The translations under genes and the position numbers were made by a program. The notes under the pieces were generated by a model that worked only from the letters and a program-made list of their open reading frames with translations, was not told the DNA's origin and made no database searches. Of a stretch of DNA of 26,118 nt, positions 1 to 7,501 are shown piece by piece. The first letter of the stretch is position 1, and every line of letters begins with the position of its first letter. This stretch comes from Oscillospiraceae bacterium. Its GTDB lineage: Bacteria; Bacillota_A; Clostridia; Oscillospirales; Oscillospiraceae. The stretch lies in the NCBI GenBank assembly GCA_017537045.1, contig JAFYLN010000135.1, positions 1-26,118 on the forward strand, read 5' to 3'.

Positions 1-17
1 CCTCTATTGGCTCGTAC

Positions 18-53
18 GCAGCCCGTCACGATGGAATCGTCGGGGCGGGCTGC
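18..53 (+). terminator. Hairpin upstream of the tRNA gene
   Basis: An 8-bp stem (GCAGCCCG at 18-25 with CGGGCTGC at 46-53) encloses a second 5-bp stem (ACGAT at 28-32 with ATCGT at 36-40). The sequence after it is TTGTTGATAAC, which is only weakly T-rich. It could end a transcript entering from the left or be a processing structure ahead of the tRNA. The hairpin is seen directly; its role is inferred. Confidence 0.4.
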
Positions 54-64
54 TTGTTGATAAC

Positions 65-138
65 CGAGGTGTAGCGCAGTTTGGTAGCGCGTTTGGTTCG
101 GGACCAAAAGGCCGCGGGTTCGAATCCCGCCACTTCGA
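65..138 (+). tRNA. tRNA-Pro (anticodon CGG)
   Basis: A complete cloverleaf can be drawn. The acceptor stem is CGAGGTG (65-71) with CACTTCG (131-137), including one G-T pair, and the discriminator base is A138. The anticodon stem is TTTGG (92-96) with CCAAA (104-108), around the 7-base loop TTCGGGA, which gives anticodon CGG at 99-101 for proline codon CCG. The T arm contains GGTTCGAATCC. CCA is not encoded (the next bases are CA). The adjacent integrase gene makes the 3' half of this tRNA the likely attachment site of an integrative element. Confidence 0.94.
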
Positions 139-146
139 CACGTGTG

Positions 147-172
147 AAACCCTTGGATTTCCAAGGGTTTTT
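147..172 (+). terminator. Rho-independent terminator of the tRNA
   Basis: A perfect 10-bp stem, AAACCCTTGG (147-156) with CCAAGGGTTT (161-170), has a 4-base loop and runs into TTTTTCTATTTT. It lies 9 bases after the tRNA, as expected for a tRNA transcription terminator. Confidence 0.88.
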
Positions 173-189
173 CTATTTTGATTGTTATG

Positions 190-217
190 CTGTCCTCACT
201 TTTGAGGGCAGTTTTTT
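190..217 (+). terminator. Second rho-independent terminator after the tRNA
   Basis: A 9-bp stem with one G-T pair (CTGTCCTCA at 190-198 with TGAGGGCAG at 203-211) has a 4-base loop and is followed by six T (212-217). It is in tandem with the first terminator. If the tRNA 3' end is the integration point, this second terminator would belong to the incoming element. Confidence 0.75.
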
Positions 218-234
218 GTTGAAAATCGGTGGTT

Positions 235-330
235 TGTCACAAAGGTGGCATAAAATGCGGTTTTCAAGAGCCCGCAAAGCCAGTAAAATCAAGGAGTTGC
301 GGGTTTGGCCTCTGTCACAGCGGTGTCACA
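235..330 (+). repeat. Three TGTCACA repeats between tRNA and integrase
   Basis: The heptamer TGTCACA occurs at 235-241, 313-319 and 324-330, in the same orientation. The last copy covers the integrase stop codon. Tyrosine integrases of tRNA-integrated elements bind short arm-type direct repeats close to the att core, so these copies are candidates. The repeats are seen directly; integrase binding is inferred. Confidence 0.4.
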
Positions 331-1372
331 GAAGGGGATGAAACATGCCATCTATCGCGCTTCTAGCGGCTTCGATATCTTCGTTTTGCGTATGAACGTA
401 ACGGTCTTGTAGTGTTGCCAGGTCAGCATAGCCTCCGATGGCCTGAAGGGTCTTCACGGGTATCTGGGCGCGCTGTGCGAAGGTCATGTAGGTATGGCGG
501 AAGATGTGCGGCGTGGCTCCATGAAGGTCTATCGTGCGCTCAATGCGCTGCCACATGCGGATGAACGTCTTTTCGGAGATAGGACTTGCCGTGCTGCCAA
601 CTACATAGCAATCCTTGTCTCCGGGAATGAGCCATTGCCGCAGCGCGGCGGGAATGGGAATCTGACGGATGCCCGCTGCTGTCTTGGGTGTGGATATCTG
701 CGGTAGATTCCCTTTGTAGGTGACGCCGCGAAGTACATGGATTGTCCCTCCATCCCAATCAATATCGCCCCAACGGAGTCCCAACACTTCATTGCGACGC
801 ATGCCGGTGTATATCAGAAGCACCAGCATCATGCGGTCACGTTCCTCTGTGAGCATGTGAAGGTGGGTGATGATATCCGCCAGCTCTGCTGTGGTGAGGG
901 CATTGCGGGTGGCGACCTTACGCGAAGGATTCCGCAGGCGTTTGCTTCGGGCAGGATTGCGCGGCAGGAGGCCATCTTCCACCGCACATTCCAGAATCAT
1001 CCCCAGTACCATGACCATTTCGTGAATGGACTTGCGAGACATGTCGGATCTGCTGTTCATAAAGCGCTGAACGTCATCAATGGTGATGGCACTGACGTCC
1101 ATTTCTCCGAAGGTGGGAATGAGGTGTTTCTTCAAAACGGAGGCGTATTCACGCAGAGTGGTGTGCTTCAGGTGATTTTCCTTGTACAGCGCCATCCAGT
1201 TCCGGGCATACGATTGGAAAGCGTGTGTCTTTCTGTCGCGCATGGGGTTGCCGGAGGCAGCGTGCTGCATTGTCAGGCGGATGACATTATCAATCAGCTC
1301 CCGCTGTGTGCGTCCGGTAACCCATTGAACTTCATTTCCCAGGGTGATGCGCTGTCGAATTCTTGTTGTCAT
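326..1372 (-). CDS. int: Tyrosine recombinase / phage-type integrase
   Basis: This 348-residue site-specific recombinase cuts and rejoins DNA through a covalent phosphotyrosine and probably inserts an element into the adjacent tRNA-Pro. The N-terminal SAM-like core-binding domain spans roughly residues 50-145 and the catalytic domain 155-345. Visible catalytic residues are R192 (in TGMRRNE), the beta-hairpin K230 (in TPKT), H289 and R292 (in HIFRHT), and the nucleophile Y325 (in DRYVH). The usual GH(S/T) box reads GGYADLAT, so the normally conserved second His is replaced. The start at 1372 is preceded by GGAGGAAAGGA at a good distance. An in-frame ATG at 1396 would place that ribosome site inside the gene, so it was not used. 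The gene points toward the tRNA, the usual layout at an attL end. Confidence 0.95.
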   Translation of the reverse strand: MTTRIRQRITLGNEVQWVTGRTQRELIDNVIRLTMQHAASGNPMRDRKTHAFQSYARNWMALYKENHLKHTTLREYASVLKKHLIPTFGEMDVSAITIDDVQRFMNSRSDMSRKSIHEMVMVLGMILECAVEDGLLPRNPARSKRLRNPSRKVATRNALTTAELADIITHLHMLTEERDRMMLVLLIYTGMRRNEVLGLRWGDIDWDGGTIHVLRGVTYKGNLPQISTPKTAAGIRQIPIPAALRQWLIPGDKDCYVVGSTASPISEKTFIRMWQRIERTIDLHGATPHIFRHTYMTFAQRAQIPVKTLQAIGGYADLATLQDRYVHTQNEDIEAARSAIDGMFHPLL

Positions 1373-1450
1373 GGTGGTTCCTTTCCTCCATGACACTGGA
1401 AGTTGATGGAGTTGTCAAAGAGCATGCGGCAAAATGACGCCGCTGATACC

Positions 1451-1478
1451 ATTGTAGCGCAGGGCGGATGTTTGTCAA
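1451..1478 (-). promoter_or_regulatory. Promoter of the integrase gene
   Basis: On the minus strand, a perfect -35 TTGACA (1473-1478) and a -10 TACAAT (1451-1456) are separated by 16 bases. They lie about 80 bases upstream of the integrase start. A second TTGACA lies closer to the gene but has no clear -10 box. Confidence 0.7.
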
Positions 1479-1592
1479 GTGCTATGCTGTCAGTGCAAAA
1501 AGGCCTTTTGGTTACATCTTTTGAACAACTTTGAAGCAGCTTTTTATCGACTTCCATACGATTCCAAATCAACTCTATAACAACTTTCAATC

Positions 1593-1623
1593 AAAACGGC
1601 AGCCGGTGCCTCCACCGACTGCC
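1593..1623 (-). terminator. Terminator of the fucosidase transcript
   Basis: Read on the minus strand, an 11-bp stem with one G-T pair (1613-1623 with 1598-1608) has a 4-base loop and is followed by GTTTTG (1593-1596 is the complementary A run). It lies 27 bases beyond the GH29 stop codon, so it ends the WYL-GH29 transcript. Confidence 0.75.
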
Positions 1624-1649
1624 ATTGTTTGTATAGAGTGACAAATGCT

Positions 1650-3098
1650 TCACGGAATCATGTCCTGAAATGCTAATCGGATGACATAGGCTTCCTGGGC
1701 AATGGGTGCTTGTGCGGGCAAGGTGATGTGCATCCCTTCGTTATCCTGTTGATACGCCAAAGGACGCATATCGGTTTTGCTCGTGCCAATCAGGTGCACA
1801 CTTGTCAGCTTATCAAGGCGGGCATTTCCGGCACTTAATGCATGCAACGATACCTGACCGGACTCCGGCCAACCCAGGATGGTGGCATACAATATGGTGC
1901 TGTCTTTGCTTCGGGTGTAGCGGATGTCGGCGGCGGTACCGGTCACCATATCGCTGAAATGGTCGCTGCCCATTGGGGTGGGACCTTCTCCGTAGACCTT
2001 CCATGCACGGGTGGCGTAGACTGCCTCGCCGTTACGCGCCAGCCAGGAGCCCAGGCGGAGCAGCAATTCCTTCTGCTCCTCCGGGAAAGAACCATCCGCA
2101 TCAGGACATACATTCAGCAGGAAACTGCCATTCTTGCTGATATGATCCATCAGGGAATGCACCAATTCATGGCTGCCGTAGAGTTTGATGGGATTGGTAT
2201 GGCACCAGGTGTGGGGGCTGATGGAGTCATCCGTGAGGTAATAGTTGGCGAGAAGACTAGTCGGACCTCCACGCTCATAATCCTGTACGGCGCAGTCCCA
2301 GGTGAGGCCGCCCTTGGCGGTGGCGACCACCTCCTTGCCCCATTCCAGCGCACGGTTGTAATAGTATGCAAGGAACTCCAGTCGCACGTTTTCATCGATG
2401 TTCCACAATCCACTGTCCTGCCAGAGGACATCCGGCCGATAGCCGTCGATGACCTCCTTGAGCTTTTCCAGATAGAGGTGCATCTTTTCTGTCCAGTCGT
2501 TCTGGTACAACAGCCGCTTCAGGCTTTCATCGGTTTGCGGCGGGGCATCGGTGAAATAGTCACCGGTGACAGAATACTGATGGTGCATGGATACCAGCGT
2601 TTTCATGCCCTGCCGTCGGATGGCATCCGTCAGCAGACCCACCAAATCCAGCTGTGGGCCAAGGCGACCGGCATTCCATTCGTTGCAGCGACTGGGCCAG
2701 TTGGAGAAGCCGTCGCTGTGCTCTGCTGCGGGGCCTGCAAAACGCGCGCCGCTCTTTGCGAACAACTCCGCCCACTCATCCGGGTCAAAGCGTCCGCCAT
2801 CCCTCTTGAGTCGGGGTGCGAACTGTACATAATTCCCTTGCTTGTCGTATCCGCCCAGGATGAACTTCTCGTATCCCCACTCTGTATGCGGGTCACCGTA
2901 GGTTTCAACGTGATGCTTGTAGTGGTCAGTACCCTTCTCATACATCCATTTAGCATACCACTCGCTGCCAAAGGCGGGCACACTGTAGGGGCCCCAGTGA
3001 AAGTAGATACCAAACTTTGCGTCCATGAACCATTCCGGCGCAGTACCGCCAGGATTGTGACGGTTGACGGATTCCCAGGTAGGTTCGTAATGTGTCAT
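1650..3098 (-). CDS. Alpha-L-fucosidase, glycoside hydrolase family 29
   Basis: This 482-residue enzyme should release terminal L-fucose from glycans by the retaining mechanism known for GH29. The catalytic (beta/alpha)8 barrel fills residues 1-370. FGIYFHWGPYSVP (29-41) is the family's N-terminal signature, SDGFSNWPS (128-136) matches the usual HDGF-WPS box, and D228 in VLWQDSGLW is the likely nucleophile. The last ~90 residues look like the C-terminal beta-sandwich. There is no signal peptide, so the enzyme is probably cytoplasmic and acts on imported oligosaccharides. The ribosome site GGGAGGG lies 7 bases before the ATG. The gene starts 15 bases after the WYL regulator and is very likely co-transcribed with it. 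Family assignment is firm; the exact linkage specificity cannot be told from sequence. Confidence 0.92.
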   Translation of the reverse strand: MTHYEPTWESVNRHNPGGTAPEWFMDAKFGIYFHWGPYSVPAFGSEWYAKWMYEKGTDHYKHHVETYGDPHTEWGYEKFILGGYDKQGNYVQFAPRLKRDGGRFDPDEWAELFAKSGARFAGPAAEHSDGFSNWPSRCNEWNAGRLGPQLDLVGLLTDAIRRQGMKTLVSMHHQYSVTGDYFTDAPPQTDESLKRLLYQNDWTEKMHLYLEKLKEVIDGYRPDVLWQDSGLWNIDENVRLEFLAYYYNRALEWGKEVVATAKGGLTWDCAVQDYERGGPTSLLANYYLTDDSISPHTWCHTNPIKLYGSHELVHSLMDHISKNGSFLLNVCPDADGSFPEEQKELLLRLGSWLARNGEAVYATRAWKVYGEGPTPMGSDHFSDMVTGTAADIRYTRSKDSTILYATILGWPESGQVSLHALSAGNARLDKLTSVHLIGTSKTDMRPLAYQQDNEGMHITLPAQAPIAQEAYVIRLAFQDMIP

Positions 3099-3113
3099 CG
3101 GCTTGCCCTCCCG

Positions 3114-4232
3114 TTATTCGTACATCCCCCGCACCTTATCCAGGTACGCCTTGAACCCCTCCACCGCATCATCAGGGTACGTCAGCTTGACCCGCTTGCC
3201 GAAGCCAAGCAACCAACCATAGAACAGGTCGCTAATTTCCACATGGGCCGTCACGGAGAAGTGCCGGTCATCCACCTTGGCATAGATGGCGTCCTTCGTG
3301 CCGAACCGTTCTACCGCCGTATCCAGCAGCGGATTGATAAAGCGTATCGTCACCAACTGCTGCTTGCCGCCGTACATGCCGAAGACCCGCTGTGCATAGG
3401 TGCGGATGTCCACATCCTTGAAGAACTCTTCGCCCGTGCGCGGCTCCCCTGTCAGGGATACTTCCTTCATGCGGTCTATGCGGTAGGTACGCGGCTTCTT
3501 GTAGCGGTCATCCACTGCGAGCAGATAGTAATTACCCTCGTTGATGAGCAGCGCATAGGGACTGACGATGTATTTGTCACCGTGGCGGCGCTCCACTTCA
3601 TTGCTGACATTGCTGATTTCGTGCTTCAGGTATTTGAAACTGACCTTCTCCGGCTTGTGCGGCAAACCGTTCATGCGGCGGCTCATGGCGTCATTGATGA
3701 CAGCGATACTGTTGAGCACATGCTTGTTGTTGGTCTTCACGCGGTCAGTGAGGAAAGCATTATGCCGGATGCGCTCCGCCTGGTGTTCGCTGACGAAATC
3801 ACATACGACCTTCACCAGGCGTTTCGCCTGTCCTTCGGTAACGAACTTGGCGGAGTAGATGCACTCTGCCAGGAGGCGGATGTCGTTCAGGTCAAAATGC
3901 CGCTGCCGGACATAGAACCCTTTCTGATGCGGGTCATAGACCACCAGCTTCAGCTCGTCGTCGGTATCGTCCTCCAGCATTTGGTCAGCGTCCTCAATGG
4001 AGCAATCCTCCTCCATCATCAGGGCGACCTTGTTGACTTCTTTGATGTCGCGGTAGATGGAGCGGCGCTCTGCTTCAATGCCGTGTTCCTCCAGGAAGGC
4101 AACGATTTCCGGCGCGGTAGCAATGTGGTTCTCGTCTGTGCTCTTCAGAAGGTATTGCAACACCACATAGGGCTTGATTTTCTGATTAGGCTTTTTGCCG
4201 CGTGTAGAGGCGGCCATCATCTCTGCCATCAT
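3114..4232 (-). CDS. WYL-domain transcriptional regulator with N-terminal winged helix
   Basis: This is a 372-residue regulator. Residues 10-75 form a winged-helix DNA-binding domain ending in RRSIYRDI, the recognition-helix signature of the DeoR-like WYL family. A central WYL-type Sm-fold ligand domain follows (YLLAVDDRYKKPRTYRIDRM, with the R-RIDR box), then a C-terminal WCX-type extension. WYL proteins sense ligands, often nucleic acids or nucleotides, and several control defence loci; the ligand here is unknown. The start at 4232 has AAGGAG five bases upstream. The same frame stays open upstream, back to the stop of the preceding gene, and includes an ATG at 4358 that lacks a comparable ribosome site. 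That extension is not family-like and may be a coding relic. It probably regulates the fucosidase gene 15 bases downstream. Confidence 0.88.
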   Translation of the reverse strand: MMAEMMAASTRGKKPNQKIKPYVVLQYLLKSTDENHIATAPEIVAFLEEHGIEAERRSIYRDIKEVNKVALMMEEDCSIEDADQMLEDDTDDELKLVVYDPHQKGFYVRQRHFDLNDIRLLAECIYSAKFVTEGQAKRLVKVVCDFVSEHQAERIRHNAFLTDRVKTNNKHVLNSIAVINDAMSRRMNGLPHKPEKVSFKYLKHEISNVSNEVERRHGDKYIVSPYALLINEGNYYLLAVDDRYKKPRTYRIDRMKEVSLTGEPRTGEEFFKDVDIRTYAQRVFGMYGGKQQLVTIRFINPLLDTAVERFGTKDAIYAKVDDRHFSVTAHVEISDLFYGWLLGFGKRVKLTYPDDAVEGFKAYLDKVRGMYE

Positions 4233-4406
4233 CGCTGCTCCTTTGCTTACACGGAGAAAAGAAGGTTCATCTGTTTGTGGGGGAGGTTTTACCGTTTTCT
4301 CAGCCTGCGAGAAAATTAGGAAATACTTCAGCCCGTTGCTCACCACCGCCATCTCCAACTGATAGAGACCCTTTTCCTGCAGGGTGATGCGGCCAACAGA
4401 CCATTT

Positions 4407-4943
4407 TCAAGGCAGCCTTCTGATGATGCCTCCACCGTTATCCTTCAACCATTTTCTCTGCACCTTATACCCAGGCAGTACCTTTTCCACTGCCGCCCAG
4501 AACCGTGGGGAGTGGTTGAGTTCCTTACGATGGCAGAGCTCATGGACAACCACATAATCACGGACATCTTCCGGGCAAAGCATCAACAGGCAGTTGAAAT
4601 TTAGGTTGCCCTTACCAGAACATGAGCCCCAGCGGCTTTTCTGTGCCCGAATCGTGATGCGGTCATAGGATACACCAATAAGCGCGGCAAAGCGGGAAAT
4701 GCGTCGAGGAAGGTCGGCTTTTGCTGCTTCCGCCAACTGATGCAGTTGCTCCATAGTAAATGCGGCTTCTGAAGGTTGCTGCCTCTGTTGGATGATAGCA
4801 AGATGCTTCTCCATCCATTCAGACTTTGATTCAACGAAGCGTTGTATATCCCCGTCCGCCATCCGTAGCGGCGCTCGAACAATGATGCGGCCATCGCCCT
4901 TGATCTGGATGGCGATTGTTTTTCTATTGGAGCGGATACGCAA
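4407..4943 (-). CDS. YgjP-type (DUF45, SprT-like) zinc metallopeptidase, 5' end replaced
   Basis: This 178-codon frame encodes a YgjP/M48-like metal-dependent hydrolase. It shows the N-terminal RSNRKTIAIQI box, SRWGSCS (103-109), the zinc site HELCH (134-138) and a third ligand H144 (HSPRFW), so the catalytic part is complete. The substrate of this family is poorly known. The frame opens only with TTG at 4943 and has no ribosome site. Homologues normally have a few extra residues and an ATG before the RS-RKT box. Upstream DNA instead encodes the beginning of a HIT-family protein in another frame, which stops at 4924, so the two frames overlap by 20 bases. The original 5' end therefore seems to have been lost by recombination. 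Any expression would depend on translational coupling from the HIT fragment. Confidence 0.82.
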   Translation of the reverse strand: MRIRSNRKTIAIQIKGDGRIIVRAPLRMADGDIQRFVESKSEWMEKHLAIIQQRQQPSEAAFTMEQLHQLAEAAKADLPRRISRFAALIGVSYDRITIRAQKSRWGSCSGKGNLNFNCLLMLCPEDVRDYVVVHELCHRKELNHSPRFWAAVEKVLPGYKVQRKWLKDNGGGIIRRLP

Positions 4944-5073
4944 CGATGCAGCGTCCGGGATGGCTCTGCTCCCGGAACAGGATCAGTGTGGAAACGCTCA
5001 GCTCGCAGATGACGATGCCGAAGGCATCCAGCAGCTCGCCGCGCATGCAGTAACCGCAGTTGACATCCTTCAT
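4924..5073 (-). pseudogene. HIT-family gene fragment (N-terminal 49 codons)
   Basis: A normal start (ATG at 5073 with AGGAGG 7 bases upstream) opens a 49-residue frame with a CxYC pair (NCGYC), GELLDAFGI, then LILFREQSHPGRCIVAY. This matches the start of HIT-family proteins of gut Clostridia as I know them, including the strand before the pyrophosphate-binding region. The rest of the domain, including the His-x-His-x-His triad, is missing. After CIVAY the DNA switches to the 5' part of a YgjP-type gene and the frame stops at TAG 4924-4926. It is a 3'-truncated remnant that may still supply a promoter and translation start to the gene below. An alternative is a small functional peptide, which is less likely. 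Confidence 0.7.
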
Positions 5074-5214
5074 AACGATCCCTCCTGTGTGGGGTTTCTT
5101 CATTATTTCGCTTATTCCTTTCGGACGCAAGGGGGAGGCGGATGACGCAGAGCCGATGCTGCTCCTTCGTATCCCTGCGGCAGATCTCCGGGGGCAATGC
5201 ATCTGCCGGATGCG

Positions 5215-6030
5215 TTACTGTTCCGCGTATGACCGGGGGGAACACCCGTAGGTCTTGTGGAAGGCTGAATAGAAGTAGCTCAGATTGTTGAAGCCCGCCA
5301 TGAATGCAATGTCCGTGACGCTGTGCTGCCCCTGCTGCAGAAGCTCCGCAGCATATTCCAGGCGCAGGGTGTTGATGTACCCGGTGGGCGTGGTCTTCAG
5401 GTGCTGCCGGAACATTCGCCCCAGATACTCCTGCGAGTAAGGGCACAGCTCCTTCATGCGGGAGAGGCCGATGACATAATTCTCCCGCAGACGCATGGCT
5501 TCAGCAAGCCGTGCAAGCCACGGAGGGATCAGCTGCGGCGCATGAACGCATGTGCTGCCGCTGCGTCCCAGCAGATACAGCAGCCGGGGAAGTATTGACC
5601 GGAACAGCGGAAGCCGGACGTCCTCCTCGGCATGAAGCAGGGCGTCCAGCTGCTGTTCAACATACGACAGGTCGCCGCCCTGCAGCGTCAGGTGCGGCGG
5701 CAGCGGTGCGTCAGGCAGCGGAAATCCTGTATATGCCAGCGCCTGCTCAAGCTCTGCCATAGGGAAGCCGAGGGAGTACATCGTCAGGTCAAAATACTGG
5801 ATGGGAGAAAAGGAATGTGCATCATCCGGGCGGATCAGCACCAGCGAACCCCTCTCCAGCATGTGGTGCTGTCCGTTGATGCAGTGGATGCCCCTTCCGC
5901 GCCTGATATAGAACAGCTCGCCGAAATTGTGGCAATGGAGCGGGTATGTCTCGTCTGCGCTGCACTGCCTGATGATCGACACACCGGCAGCCTGCTGCTG
6001 CGGGGTGAGAGAAAGGCGCGGTATGGTCAT
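5215..6030 (-). CDS. AraC-family transcriptional regulator
   Basis: This 271-residue regulator has an N-terminal cupin-type sensor domain (CHNFGELFYIRRGRG near residues 30-50, typical of the AraC binding pocket). The C-terminal double helix-turn-helix spans about 180-271, with the signature VTDIAFMAGFNNLSYFYSAF and an ending like SPRSYAEQ. AraC proteins with this layout activate sugar-use genes on binding a sugar or sugar acid. The ATG at 6030 has AGGAGGTGG six bases upstream. Longer readings of this frame run through the opposite-strand GH28 gene and are shadows. It is transcribed divergently from the GH28 gene across a 111-base gap containing two palindrome-promoter units, so it very probably controls that gene and itself. 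Confidence 0.93.
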   Translation of the reverse strand: MTIPRLSLTPQQQAAGVSIIRQCSADETYPLHCHNFGELFYIRRGRGIHCINGQHHMLERGSLVLIRPDDAHSFSPIQYFDLTMYSLGFPMAELEQALAYTGFPLPDAPLPPHLTLQGGDLSYVEQQLDALLHAEEDVRLPLFRSILPRLLYLLGRSGSTCVHAPQLIPPWLARLAEAMRLRENYVIGLSRMKELCPYSQEYLGRMFRQHLKTTPTGYINTLRLEYAAELLQQGQHSVTDIAFMAGFNNLSYFYSAFHKTYGCSPRSYAEQ

Positions 6031-6055
6031 GAGAATCCACCTCCTGAATGATGTC

Positions 6056-6085
6056 AATATACCACATGTGGCGGATAAAATGCAA
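6056..6085 (-). promoter_or_regulatory. Promoter of the AraC regulator with overlapping palindrome
   Basis: On the minus strand, a -10 TATATT (6056-6061) is directly preceded by TGTGG, which gives an extended TGn element. An 18-base spacer separates it from TTGCAT (6080-6085). The perfect palindrome CCACATGTGG (6062-6071) sits flush against the -10 box, where a regulator would block or assist the polymerase. Confidence 0.6.
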
Positions 6086-6099
6086 GTGGCGCGCCGTAC

Positions 6100-6114
6100 A
6101 CCATATGGTATAAT
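6100..6114 (+). promoter_or_regulatory. Extended -10 promoter of the GH28 gene with palindrome
   Basis: The perfect palindrome ACCATATGGT (6100-6109) overlaps TGGTATAAT (6106-6114), an extended -10 element, 28 bases before the GH28 start. There is no good -35 at 16-18 bases, which suits an activator-dependent promoter. It mirrors the arrangement of the AraC promoter on the other strand. Confidence 0.6.
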
Positions 6115-6141
6115 GAAAGAAAAAGCAAGGAGGCATATCGG

Positions 6142-7437
6142 ATGATATACTTCAGCATACTGGACTATGGCGCGCAGGAGGGCATTCTGTGCACCGCTGC
6201 GATCCAGGCAGCCTTTGACGCGGCGGATGCGGACTGCGGCACGGTGGTTATTCCCCGGGGCGTGTTTACCACGGGTACGATCGACATGAAGGGCGCGTCG
6301 CTGCTGCTGGAGAAGGGCGCGGTGCTGCGCGGCTCCGGGGATATCCGGGATTACCGCGACTTTGGCTTTGTGCACAACGAGATGAAGCAGGTGCTGTCCC
6401 TGCTGTACAGCCAGGAGAACGACCATATCCGCATCAGCGGCGAGGGTACCATCGACCTCAACGGCAGCGCGTTCTTCGACCTGAACCAGCGCGAGGTGCC
6501 GGCCTCCTTCCCGGAGCTGACGGCGGAGCAGCTGGCCCAGTGCACGGCGAAGATCGGTGTGCGTCCGACGCAGCCCATCTTCTTTTACCGCTGCCGGAAC
6601 GTGACGCTGCAGGATGTCACTATCCTGGACGCCTCCAACTGGACGCTTTCCTTCAACGACTGCGAGGACGTGCGCCTGACGGACCTGACCATCCGCACCA
6701 GCCAGGTCATCCCCAACAATGACGGCATGCACTTCTGCGGCTGCCGGCGGGTGCTGGTGCGGAGCTGCACGGTGGTCAGCGGCGATGACTGCATCGCCCT
6801 TTCCGGCATCACGGACTGGAACATCCCCTGCGAGGATGTGACGATCTCCGACTGCGTGCTGACCTGCTCCTCCAAGGCCATCGTGCTGGGTTATATGCAC
6901 AGCGTGGTGCGCAATGTGGTGATCTCCAGCTGCATCATTCGCGACAGCCACCGCGGGCTGTGCATTATGTCCTCCACGAAGACCGGCCTGGTGGAGCATG
7001 TGCTGGCGGAAAACATGCGCATCGAGACCCGCGTCCGGGCGGGCAACTGGTGGGGCAACGGCGAGCCCCTGTGCTTCTTCGCCCTGCACCACCACAATGA
7101 GAACTACCTCCATGCCATCCCCGACAGGGAATGGCCCGTCAATATCCGCGACATCCACCTGCGCAATATCAGCTGCACGGGCGAGAACGCCTGCGCCATC
7201 GTGGGTGACGGCGGCAGCGTGCAGCAGGTGACCATCGACGGCCTGACCTACGAGCGCATGCCGGCTGCCAATGTGCGCCTGAAGGGCGAGGGCGTGATCG
7301 ATGTTTCGCCCGCGCAGGAGCAGGTGACCGCCCCCCGCGATGCCTGGCTGCTGGTGCAGGGCTGCCGGGATGTGACGGTGCGCAATGCATCCGCCGCTGA
7401 CGAAAACGGCGAGCCCCTGAAGATCCATATGGCCTGA
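6142..7437 (+). CDS. Glycoside hydrolase family 28 (polygalacturonase-like) protein
   Basis: This 431-residue right-handed beta-helix protein probably hydrolyses galacturonic-acid or rhamnogalacturonan linkages from pectin. Family marks seen are an N-terminal DYGA start, NNDG (192-195, matching the NTDG box) and SGDDCIAL (213-220, matching GDDC), which supply the three catalytic aspartates D194, D215 and D216. The classical GHG box is not visible: the corresponding stretch reads SSKAIVLGYM. The RIK box is not evident either; HRGLC may replace it. This points to a divergent exo-type or non-polygalacturonase subfamily. There is no signal peptide, so it probably acts inside the cell on imported oligosaccharides. 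AGGAGG lies 8 bases before the ATG. The gene diverges from an AraC regulator and converges on a GH38-type gene. Confidence 0.88.
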   Translation: MIYFSILDYGAQEGILCTAAIQAAFDAADADCGTVVIPRGVFTTGTIDMKGASLLLEKGAVLRGSGDIRDYRDFGFVHNEMKQVLSLLYSQENDHIRISGEGTIDLNGSAFFDLNQREVPASFPELTAEQLAQCTAKIGVRPTQPIFFYRCRNVTLQDVTILDASNWTLSFNDCEDVRLTDLTIRTSQVIPNNDGMHFCGCRRVLVRSCTVVSGDDCIALSGITDWNIPCEDVTISDCVLTCSSKAIVLGYMHSVVRNVVISSCIIRDSHRGLCIMSSTKTGLVEHVLAENMRIETRVRAGNWWGNGEPLCFFALHHHNENYLHAIPDREWPVNIRDIHLRNISCTGENACAIVGDGGSVQQVTIDGLTYERMPAANVRLKGEGVIDVSPAQEQVTAPRDAWLLVQGCRDVTVRNASAADENGEPLKIHMA

Positions 7438-7443
7438 TACAGA

Positions 7444-7483
7444 AAACCGCCGCTGTCTTTTCCATGGACCGCGGCGGTTTTTT
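7444..7483 (+). terminator. Terminator of the GH28 gene
   Basis: A perfect 10-bp stem, AAACCGCCGC (7444-7453) with GCGGCGGTTT (7471-7480), has a 17-base loop and six T at 7478-7483. It lies 6 bases after the GH28 stop, between convergent genes, and may also slow transcription from the GH38 side. Confidence 0.9.
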
Positions 7484-7501
7484 CCTGCTCTTCCTTTTTC
7501 T

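Noticed and set aside
1397..1650. Possible extra gene in the integrase-fucosidase gap
   Set aside because: The only reading there is a 73-codon frame overlapping the integrase promoter. The gap is explained by that promoter and the fucosidase terminator.
1842..4319. 825-residue plus-strand reading opposite GH29 and WYL
   Set aside because: It is antisense to two clear protein families and has no family match or ribosome site. It is a shadow of GC-rich codon structure.
5215..7428. 737-residue minus-strand reading that extends the AraC gene
   Set aside because: The extra N-terminal part is the antisense of the GH28 gene and is low-complexity in Ala, His, Val and Asp. The AraC gene has its own ribosome site and start at 6030.
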